Source of the DNA: an uncultured bacterium
GTDB taxonomy: Bacteria > Bacillota > Clostridia > Lachnospirales > Lachnospiraceae
DNA length: 5,328 bases
Assembly (NCBI GenBank): GCA_947086625.1
Contig: CAMTZV010000151.1
Span: 1 to 5,328, forward strand
Reading direction: 5' to 3'
This document shows positions 1 through 5,328 of this stretch, in pieces. The notes beneath the pieces were generated by a model, which searched no databases, was not told the DNA's origin, and saw only the letters and a list, made by a program, of their open reading frames with translations. Made by a program: the position numbers and the translations under genes. The first letter of the stretch is position 1. Each line of letters begins with the position of its first letter.

Positions 1-2
1 CT

Positions 3-281
3 TTGTATCAGGTAGACCTGACGGGCTGCGGGCTGAGCGATCTGTCGATTTTAGAGGGCGCGGGCAATCTCGCCGTGCTGGATATCAGCGATAACGATAT
101 CTCAGATATCAGCGTGTTGGCGGGCTGTCGGCATTTGCAGCAGATCTATATCTCAAACAACGCCCATTTGAAGGATATCAGCCCGCTCTTTGGCCTGAAA
201 AAGATAAAAATATACGATCTGAGCGGGACAAATGTGCCGGAGAAAGCGATCAAAAAGCTGGAAAAAATAATAGCGGATTAG
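3..281 (+). CDS. Leucine-rich-repeat protein, C-terminal end (5' partial)
   Basis: This is the end of a leucine-rich-repeat (LRR) protein whose start lies left of the window. The frame is open from the first complete codon, and the TTG there is very unlikely to be the true start because the protein begins mid-repeat. The 92 visible residues divide into three to four repeats of 22-23 residues with the LxxLDISxNxISDIS pattern (for example LAVLDISDNDISDIS), like the bacterial internalin/SDS22-type class. The last repeat (IKIYDLSGTNVPEKAIKKLEKI) becomes a charged helix that serves as a C-terminal cap, followed by a TAG stop. No membrane anchor, LPXTG signal or Cys-rich region is visible in this end. 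LRRs bind proteins; the partner cannot be read here. The gene ends 10 nt before the FHA-like gene and its stop overlaps that gene's Shine-Dalgarno, so the two are probably cotranscribed. Confident about the LRR fold, not about its role in secretion. Confidence 0.88.
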   Translation: MYQVDLTGCGLSDLSILEGAGNLAVLDISDNDISDISVLAGCRHLQQIYISNNAHLKDISPLFGLKKIKIYDLSGTNVPEKAIKKLEKIIAD

Positions 282-284
282 GGG
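280..284 (+). promoter_or_regulatory. Shine-Dalgarno AGGGG setting the GTG start at 292
   Basis: The site AGGGG overlaps the TAG stop codon of the LRR gene (279-281) and lies 7 nt before GTG 292. It supports a GTG start for the FHA-like membrane protein and implies that translation of the two genes is coupled. Confidence 0.65.
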
Positions 285-291
285 ATTTACT

Positions 292-867
292 GTGGGAGAT
301 ACAAGGGAATTGCTCATCATAGGCTGCGAGGTTCTGTGCATTGTCTGCCTGCTTGCAATCTTGCTTTTTGTGAGAGCAAAAAACAGGAAACAGAAGGAAC
401 TGAGGGAACATGCGGCAGACCGTTCCAGAGACGACAGGCTGTGCGCGGCACTGGAAAACGTCCATGCGCCCGCCCGGATGAAAGATTCGGCCGCAAAAAA
501 TCAGGCGTATCAGGTTTCGTATCATGACAATCTGGAAAAGCGCGCAGATGCGGTTTGCGTGCAGCTGACGGAATGCGGCCCGCTGTCGCAAAAGGAGTAT
601 CTGTTTTATATTCAGGATTTTATACGGATAGGAAGCGACCCGGGGGACGAGCTGACGATCCGGGACGAGTGCTCCTGCGGCTCTGACGCGCAGCTCGTCC
701 GCGAGGACGCCCGGGTTTACGCAAGGAGAGTCATGCCTGCAAGCCGGGTATATCTGCGGCGTGGGAGAAAACAGTATTTATTGGATGACAGGCTTGTCAG
801 AGTACGGGAAGGGGACAGCCTCGTGATCGGAAAAACGTCGGTTCAGATTCGTTTTGTGAATCCATAA
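292..867 (+). CDS. Single-pass membrane protein with degenerate FHA-like domain, T7SS-associated
   Basis: This 191-aa protein starts at GTG 292, supported by AGGGG 7 nt upstream. Residues 7-27 form one strongly hydrophobic helix (LLIIGCEVLCIVCLLAILLFV region), followed at once by a basic stretch, RAKNRKQK (28-35). By the positive-inside rule the C-terminal part is cytosolic. Residues 36-85 are a polar linker. Residues about 87-189 look like a beta-sandwich of the FHA type: an RIGSDPGDELTI strand-loop (112-123), and a closing VREGDSLVIG...VQIRF pattern (171-188) typical of the last FHA strands. The phosphothreonine-contact motifs are poor: no SxxH histidine (CGSDAQL sits where it is expected) and no NG turn, so it may bind without phosphothreonine or be purely structural. 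C127 and C129 form an unusual CSC. The gene lies between an LRR gene and essC, 28 nt from the latter, so a role as an accessory membrane component of the secretion machine is inferred. I do not recognise a named family. Confidence 0.85.
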   Translation: MGDTRELLIIGCEVLCIVCLLAILLFVRAKNRKQKELREHAADRSRDDRLCAALENVHAPARMKDSAAKNQAYQVSYHDNLEKRADAVCVQLTECGPLSQKEYLFYIQDFIRIGSDPGDELTIRDECSCGSDAQLVREDARVYARRVMPASRVYLRRGRKQYLLDDRLVRVREGDSLVIGKTSVQIRFVNP

Positions 868-882
868 ATCATTGCATACAAA

Positions 883-888
883 AGAGGG
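883..888 (+). promoter_or_regulatory. Shine-Dalgarno AGAGGG deciding the ATG 896 start
   Basis: AGAGGG lies 7 nt upstream of ATG 896. The frame is also open from a TTG at 872, but that TTG would place this site inside the gene and has no comparable site of its own. The ATG gives the N-terminus MGKILAVY, which begins directly at the first predicted beta strand. Confidence 0.8.
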
Positions 889-895
889 TTTGGTT

Positions 896-3838
896 ATGGG
901 AAAGATTCTTGCTGTCTATACGAAGGATGCATTTAAAGAATATATTCTTCCGCCTGTCAATAATCTGGATTATGAAATTGTCCTGAATAAAAATCTGTTC
1001 CGCCTTGCAGAGGATCTGGCGTTGAAGCTGGAGGTTTTAGAGGGCGTCTGGAAGCTGCATTCCAATGAAATTTACCGCGTCACCAAAAACGATATGCCGC
1101 ATGAAAACCACATCCTCGAACCGCAGGCCCTTTTTAAGATTTTTGTAAAAGGGGAGCAGCTTTTGTCGATCGTGGTCATTGAACGGAAAAACATATTTGT
1201 CCCCTATGAAAAGTATGATCTGGCAGGCCTCGATCATATTTATATCGGAAAAAGCGTGGAAAACGACATCCGCTATTCCTTTCGGGAATTTGTTTCAAAA
1301 AGGCATGCGTACCTTTCAAAGACTGACCGCGGGTGGACGATCACAGATACAAGCGTGAACGGTATCTATGTGAACGGAGAGCGCGTGGTAAAGGAGCATG
1401 TCTTAGCATATGGCGATTATATCAATCTTGTAGGCCTTCATCTCGTGTACATGGGGCGTGTGCTGGCGGTCGACACCGCTTACTGCGAGGTTCAGATCAC
1501 ATCGGGGCAGATGAGGCTGTGGGAAAGCGACGATCTGCAGGAGACGATCGCGCTCGCGGCGGGCAGCGGGAAGCAGCTTTTTCATCGGGCGCCGCGCAGC
1601 GTACAGAAGATTGAGACAGATCCGATCGAAGTGGAGGCGCCGCCCGCTCCGGAAAAGCCGGAGGAGATGCCGCTTTTTATGGCTATCGGGCCGTCTCTTA
1701 CGATGGCGTTTCCGATGCTGATCAGCTGCGCGATGATGATCGTATCCTCCCAGAGCAATGGGGGAAGCAGAGAGATCTACATGTATACCGGCCTGATTAT
1801 GGCGGTTGTCTCTGCTGTTATCAGTATTTTCTGGACATTGAACAACCAGCGCTTCCACAGGAAAAAGCTCAGGGATAAGGAGATTCATCGCTTTGAAGCG
1901 TACAGTGCGTATTTGCTGAAAAAAACGGATGAGGTGAAGGAAGCATACGAGCACAACATGGAGGCGATGAAGCGGCGGTATGTGCCGGCGGAGGAGTGCC
2001 TTGGATACACGGAGCATTCCGACAAATTGTGGAACCGGAATCCGATCCACGAGGATTTTCTCGTCCATCGTCTCGGCATCGGTGACCTGCCGTTTCAGGC
2101 GCCAATTCAGGTGCCGGGGGAGCATTTCTCTTTGCTGGAGGACGCTCTGACGGACAAGCCGCAGTATATTTTTGACAATTATAAGACGCTTTTTCAGGTG
2201 CCGATAGGTTTGGATCTGCTCCGATATCGTGTCGTCGGAATTGTGGGCGGGGAGGAAAAAAGAGGAGCGCTTACAGTGGCAAAGCTTTTGTCTGCCCAGC
2301 TTGCGGCAAACAACTGCTACACGGATGTAAAGCTGGCGTTTGCATATGACCGCATGAACAGTGCGGATGCGGCCGCATGGAATTTCGCAAAGTGGCTGCC
2401 TCATACATGGTCGGAGGACCGCCGCGTGCGGTTTGTAGCTACGGATAAGGTGGAGGTCAGCGAGCTGTTCTATGAGCTGACAAGGCTTTTCCGCAGGAGG
2501 GAGGAGACAGCGGAAAAGATGGAAGGGAAGCTTTATCATCCGCACATCGTCCTGTTTGTTTCCGACCCACAGCTTTTGGAAGGGGAGCTGCTTGCGAAGT
2601 ATGTATTTGAGGAAAATCTGAATTACGGGCTGACGACCATTCTGCTTGCGGGGGAGCGCGGCAGGCTGCCAAACAGCTGCCGTTTTATCGTGGAGAATAC
2701 CGACCGGTTCCAGGGGATGTACGATGTGATGGCCGGAGAGGATGCGCGCATAGCAATCGCTTTTGACACGGTTTCGGACGAGCAGATGGAATGCTTTTCC
2801 CGGAGGCTCTCCAATATCGAGGTGCAGGAGATCGAGGAGGGCGGAGAGCTGCCGCAGTCGCTTTCGTTTTTCGATTTGTATCAGGCAAAGCGTCTGGAGG
2901 ATTTTCAGGTGCTCGACCGGTGGAAGAAAAACCGGATCTATGACAATATCAGGGGTCTGATCGGGCAGAAGGCCGGGGGAAGGGACTGCTATCTGGATGT
3001 ACACGAAAAATATCATGGGCCTCATGGACTGATCGCGGGAACGACCGGCTCCGGAAAATCCGAGACGCTGCAGACGTATATGCTCTCGCTTGCCGTCAAT
3101 TACAGCCCGGAGGATGTTGGATTTTTTGTCATCGACTATAAGGGCGGGGGTATGGCAAACCTCTTTACCGGTTTGCCGCATCTCATCGGCCAGATCTCCA
3201 ACCTGTCAGGGAATCAGGTGCACCGCGCCATGGTGTCGATTAAGAGTGAAAACCGCAGGCGTCAGCAGATTTTCAACGAGAACGGCGTCAACAACATTAA
3301 CTCCTACACCAAACTGTATAAAAGCGGCGAGGCGGCCGAACCGGTTCCGCATCTGTTTATCGTGATCGACGAGTTTGCGGAGCTAAAGCGCGAGGAGCCG
3401 GATTTTATGCGCGAGCTGATCAGTGTGGCGCAGGTCGGGCGAAGCCTTGGCGTACATCTGATTCTGGCAACGCAAAAACCGAGCGGGACGGTCGACGACA
3501 AGATCTGGAGCAATTCTAAATTCCGTCTGTGTCTGCGCGTGCAGGACCGTCAGGACAGCAACGATATGCTCCACAAGCCGGATGCCGCCTATATCACACA
3601 GGCAGGACGCTGTTATTTACAGGTCGGAAACGATGAGATTTTTGAGCTGTTTCAGTCCGGATACAGCGGGGCGGCTTATGTGGAAGAGGATGATTTTGCG
3701 CTCATGGACAGCGTGCAGCTGATTTCTTCACTTGGAAGGGTGGAGGAGAGCGGTTCATTTGCCAAAAACCAGCAGAGGGAGCAAAAGCTGAGAAAGTGGC
3801 TGTCTGTTCTGGAAAAGGCGTATCAGTATGCAGACTAA
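896..3838 (+). CDS. essC: EssC-type T7SS ATPase, N-terminal half (FHA, TM, D0, D1)
   Basis: EssC is the membrane-anchored FtsK/SpoIIIE-family motor of Firmicute type VII secretion. It recognises WXG100/LXG-type substrates and powers export. Domains in this 980-aa product: residues 1-90, a degenerate first FHA-like domain; about 95-180, a second FHA domain with IGKS (G118), SKRH (S134-H137) and NGIYVNG (N155-G161); an acidic, proline-rich linker near 240-257; two TM helices at about 266-284 and 296-315 with a short external loop; then a basic, coiled stretch. D0 is a degenerate ATPase fold: GIVGGEEKRG (448-457) sits where a P-loop belongs. D1 is intact: Walker A GTTGSGKS (715-722, K721), Walker B LFIVIDEF (820-827, D825/E826), ATQKP (858-862), and arginines R877, R881, R885 in the arginine-finger region. 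The D1 core closes near ELFQSGYSG (917-925). A charged helix then runs into TAA 3836-3838. Family members normally continue in one chain into D2 and D3; here those are on the next frame. The start is set by AGAGGG. EssC identity is secure; whether the stop is natural is not. Confidence 0.93.
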   Translation: MGKILAVYTKDAFKEYILPPVNNLDYEIVLNKNLFRLAEDLALKLEVLEGVWKLHSNEIYRVTKNDMPHENHILEPQALFKIFVKGEQLLSIVVIERKNIFVPYEKYDLAGLDHIYIGKSVENDIRYSFREFVSKRHAYLSKTDRGWTITDTSVNGIYVNGERVVKEHVLAYGDYINLVGLHLVYMGRVLAVDTAYCEVQITSGQMRLWESDDLQETIALAAGSGKQLFHRAPRSVQKIETDPIEVEAPPAPEKPEEMPLFMAIGPSLTMAFPMLISCAMMIVSSQSNGGSREIYMYTGLIMAVVSAVISIFWTLNNQRFHRKKLRDKEIHRFEAYSAYLLKKTDEVKEAYEHNMEAMKRRYVPAEECLGYTEHSDKLWNRNPIHEDFLVHRLGIGDLPFQAPIQVPGEHFSLLEDALTDKPQYIFDNYKTLFQVPIGLDLLRYRVVGIVGGEEKRGALTVAKLLSAQLAANNCYTDVKLAFAYDRMNSADAAAWNFAKWLPHTWSEDRRVRFVATDKVEVSELFYELTRLFRRREETAEKMEGKLYHPHIVLFVSDPQLLEGELLAKYVFEENLNYGLTTILLAGERGRLPNSCRFIVENTDRFQGMYDVMAGEDARIAIAFDTVSDEQMECFSRRLSNIEVQEIEEGGELPQSLSFFDLYQAKRLEDFQVLDRWKKNRIYDNIRGLIGQKAGGRDCYLDVHEKYHGPHGLIAGTTGSGKSETLQTYMLSLAVNYSPEDVGFFVIDYKGGGMANLFTGLPHLIGQISNLSGNQVHRAMVSIKSENRRRQQIFNENGVNNINSYTKLYKSGEAAEPVPHLFIVIDEFAELKREEPDFMRELISVAQVGRSLGVHLILATQKPSGTVDDKIWSNSKFRLCLRVQDRQDSNDMLHKPDAAYITQAGRCYLQVGNDEIFELFQSGYSGAAYVEEDDFALMDSVQLISSLGRVEESGSFAKNQQREQKLRKWLSVLEKAYQYAD

Positions 3839-3875
3839 CAAAACGGGGCCGGAACACATGCAGAGGGGCATGTGA
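3828..3875 (+). other. Possible 15-codon relay ORF overlapping both essC halves
   Basis: An ATG at 3828 lies inside the last codons of the upstream essC half, in another frame, with GGAAAAGG 9 nt before it. It encodes MQTNKTGPEHMQRGM and stops at TGA 3873-3875. That TGA overlaps GTG 3872 as GTGA, the classic stop-start overlap for re-initiation. A ribosome using it would pass through the hairpin at 3855-3874. It may be a translational relay between the halves. It may instead be the true start of the second half knocked out of frame: one extra base in the GGGG run at 3865-3868 would join it to the downstream frame. It may also be chance, since the upstream purines also encode Leu-Glu-Lys of essC. 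Confidence 0.3.
3855..3874 (+). promoter_or_regulatory. Junction hairpin with Shine-Dalgarno in its loop
   Basis: CACATGC (3855-3861) pairs perfectly with GCATGTG (3868-3874) around a 6-nt loop AGAGGG (3862-3867). Beyond an AA/AA internal mismatch, GG 3851-3852 could also pair with CC 3877-3878. The loop is the best Shine-Dalgarno match near the start of the second essC half, while GTG 3872 is buried in the 3' arm. It has no U-tract, so it is not a terminator. The likely role, if any, is to tie translation of the second half to ribosomes arriving from the first. The pairing is seen directly; the regulation is inferred. Confidence 0.45.
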
Positions 3876-5328
3876 ACCTGATGTATCAATATCTGGAGGA
3901 GCAGGGCGCCCCGTATCCGCGCAGCAATTATAACCGAAGCCGCCTGTCTGATTTTGCCGCGCTGTATCAGAAGGGAGAGGCGCTTGAAGGAAACACGATC
4001 AGTCATGTGATCCGTCTTGCAAGGGAGTGCGGAATCAGGCTTCCGGAAAAAAAGGAAAAAACGCAGCTTGAGGCGGTCAGGGAATATCTCGCTTATGTGG
4101 CTGAGCAGAACGGATATGTGCATAACCTGCAGCTCTGGATGCCGGTGCTCCCGCAGCAGATGTATCTGTCGGAGGTGAAAGAGTTCTGTTCCTGTGTATA
4201 TTGCGGCGGGACGTGGAAATACACGACGGCGGCGGATGATCTGGATGTGATTCTGGGAAGATTCGACGATCCGAACAATCAGCAGCAGCCGCTTTTGCGG
4301 GTGAGCCTTTCCGAGGGCGGCCATGCAGCGGTGTGCGGTACGGTTGGAAGCGGAAAGAGCAGCTTTTTGCAGAGCTTTGCGTATGCGCTCATCATGAAAT
4401 ATGCGCCGGAGGCGTTGAACCTGTATGTTCTGGATTTCAGCAGCAAGATGATGGCATGTTTTGAAAAAGCGCCGCATGTCGGGGCGGTCATGTATGAGGG
4501 GGACGATGAAAAGATCGCGAAGTTTTTCTATATGATGCAGGGCATCTTAGAGGAGCGCAAGCAGCTGTTCCACGGCGGCAATTACAGCCAGTATGTGAAG
4601 GCGCATGAGGCAGGCGTTCCCGCGATTGTCATCATGATAGATAATTTCTCCTCTTTTAACGAAAAGACGGAAGAGGCCTATCAGGATTTTATGATACGGC
4701 TCTCAAAGGAGGGGCTCGCGCACGGAATTTATCTGGTTTTATCGGCGGCAGGATTTAACCGCAATGAGATTCCGCCAAGAATTGCGGAAAATATGATGAA
4801 TGTATTTGCCATCCAGCAGGCCGACAAGTTTGGCTACAGCGATATTTTAAGAAGCATGAAGTTTGACGTTTTGCCGGAAAACGGTGTGAAGGGAAGAGGG
4901 CTTGCGTATTATGGAAGCCAGATTTTAGAGTTCCAGACTGTGCTTGCGCTGGAAGCGGATGACAATTACAGACGTCTGGAACGGATTGAACAGATGTGTG
5001 AGGATATGCGTGCGCATTACACGGGAAAGAGGGCGCGCGAGATTCCGATGATCCCGGAGAATCCCGTCTGGCAGGATCTGGAGGAGCTGGAGGAAATGCA
5101 GCGCGCATCGGCCCGGGCGGATCTGCTGCCGATCGGCTACAATGCCGTCAATGCGTCCGTCTATGCCCTGAATTTAAGGGATATTTACTGCTTCCTGATT
5201 ATGGGGTGGCATCACAGCGGAAAGAAAAACTGTATGCGCGCGGCGGTCGAGTCGGCGCTTATGAAGCGCTCGGACGTATGTATTATGGATTCTCCCGCAA
5301 GCCCGTTTGCGGCTTATCAGGCCCGGGA
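3872..5328 (+). CDS. essC: EssC-type T7SS ATPase, C-terminal half (D2 and start of D3; 3' partial)
   Basis: This frame carries the distal ATPase domains of EssC and runs off the right edge after 485 codons. Start is uncertain: GTG 3872 has GAGG 5 nt upstream, while ATG 3881, three codons later, has the same site 14 nt away. Numbering here is from GTG. Residues 1-70 are a charged helical region; about 70-95 contain the usual D1-D2 linker (TQLEAVREYL, then LWMPVLP). CxCxxC cysteines lie at C106, C108, C111. D2 has FDDPNNQQQPLL, Walker A GTVGSGKS (156-163, K162), and a Walker B-like VIMIDNF with D257 but N258 in the catalytic Glu place. D3 begins with LPIGYNAVNASVYALNL, then GWHHSGKK (445-452), a P-loop whose final Ser/Thr is Lys. 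D2 and D3 of this family generally bind substrate or nucleotide rather than hydrolyse, so these changes fit. No TM helix is present; it would need to associate with the upstream half. It shares that gene's frame, with the TAA 33 nt before GTG. It could be a natural subunit, as EccCb1 is in ESX-1, or the tail of a broken gene. Confidence 0.82.
   Translation, partial: MNLMYQYLEEQGAPYPRSNYNRSRLSDFAALYQKGEALEGNTISHVIRLARECGIRLPEKKEKTQLEAVREYLAYVAEQNGYVHNLQLWMPVLPQQMYLSEVKEFCSCVYCGGTWKYTTAADDLDVILGRFDDPNNQQQPLLRVSLSEGGHAAVCGTVGSGKSSFLQSFAYALIMKYAPEALNLYVLDFSSKMMACFEKAPHVGAVMYEGDDEKIAKFFYMMQGILEERKQLFHGGNYSQYVKAHEAGVPAIVIMIDNFSSFNEKTEEAYQDFMIRLSKEGLAHGIYLVLSAAGFNRNEIPPRIAENMMNVFAIQQADKFGYSDILRSMKFDVLPENGVKGRGLAYYGSQILEFQTVLALEADDNYRRLERIEQMCEDMRAHYTGKRAREIPMIPENPVWQDLEELEEMQRASARADLLPIGYNAVNASVYALNLRDIYCFLIMGWHHSGKKNCMRAAVESALMKRSDVCIMDSPASPFAAYQAR

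Noticed and set aside
81..179. Four GATATC palindromes and a direct repeat GATATCAGCG (81-90, 105-114)
   Set aside because: They follow from repeated Asp-Ile (GAT ATC) codons in the LRR consensus, so they are coding repeats and not evidence of a binding site.
872..895. TTG at 872 as start of essC
   Set aside because: ATG 896 has an AGAGGG site at ideal spacing; the TTG start would place that ribosome site within the gene and add HTKEGLV with no family counterpart.
1333..1614. Other + strand open frames inside essC, such as 1333-1614, 2763-2960 and 3090-3365
   Set aside because: Short out-of-frame translations rich in Arg/Ser with no motif, fully nested in the EssC domains.
1403..3181. 592-codon open frame on the minus strand
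   Set aside because: It lies wholly inside essC, whose domains are clear on the + strand. Its translation shows no recognisable domain, is rich in Arg/His/Pro/Gln, and reads as a mirror of the codon bias of the real gene.
3855..3874. Hairpin as a transcription terminator between the two essC halves
   Set aside because: The stem is only 7 bp, not GC-dominated, and is followed by GAACCTGATG rather than a U-tract.
3755..4477. 240-codon minus-strand frame crossing the split junction
   Set aside because: It overlaps the ATPase coding frame including the D2 Walker A, has no ribosome site I can support, and has an antisense-type composition.

Overview
This window looks like part of a type VII secretion locus (T7SSb, the ESX/WXG100 pathway) from a Firmicute, probably a clostridial gut-type bacterium such as a Lachnospiraceae member. 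The evidence is the EssC-type architecture (N-terminal FHA region, two membrane helices, serial FtsK/SpoIIIE ATPase domains), purine-rich Shine-Dalgarno sites, use of a GTG start, and tightly packed genes on one strand. The taxonomic guess is inference from style; no rRNA or marker gene is present.

Layout, all on the + strand: (1) nt 3-281, the 3' end of a leucine-rich-repeat protein entering from the left edge. (2) nt 292-867, a 191-aa single-pass membrane protein with a degenerate cytosolic FHA-like domain. (3) nt 896-3838, a 980-aa protein with the front part of EssC: FHA region, two TM helices, degenerate ATPase domain D0 and an intact ATPase domain D1. (4) nt 3872-5328, open at the right edge, a separate reading frame carrying ATPase domain D2 and the start of D3. 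Gaps are 10, 28 and 33 nt, so the four genes look like one operon. No stretch over 40 nt is non-coding, and I see no terminator, tRNA, insertion sequence or CRISPR. No promoter is visible; it would lie left of the window.

The most notable point is that the EssC motor, normally one polypeptide of about 1,500 aa in Firmicutes, is interrupted between D1 and D2 by a TAA at 3836-3838. The second half resumes in the same frame with no further stop. This resembles the natural EccCa1/EccCb1 split of mycobacterial ESX-1, but could also be a nonsense mutation or a sequencing error. The junction holds a perfect 7-bp hairpin whose loop presents the Shine-Dalgarno of the second half, and a 15-codon overlapping ORF that starts before the TAA and ends on the GTG start of the second half. 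Together these suggest translational coupling of two motor subunits.

Functional reading: the two EssC parts would form the membrane-anchored motor that recognises and drives WXG100/LXG-type substrates. The small FHA-like membrane protein is probably an accessory component of the same machine. The role of the LRR protein is unknown. No WXG100 substrate, EsaA, EssA, EssB or EsaB gene lies inside this window.
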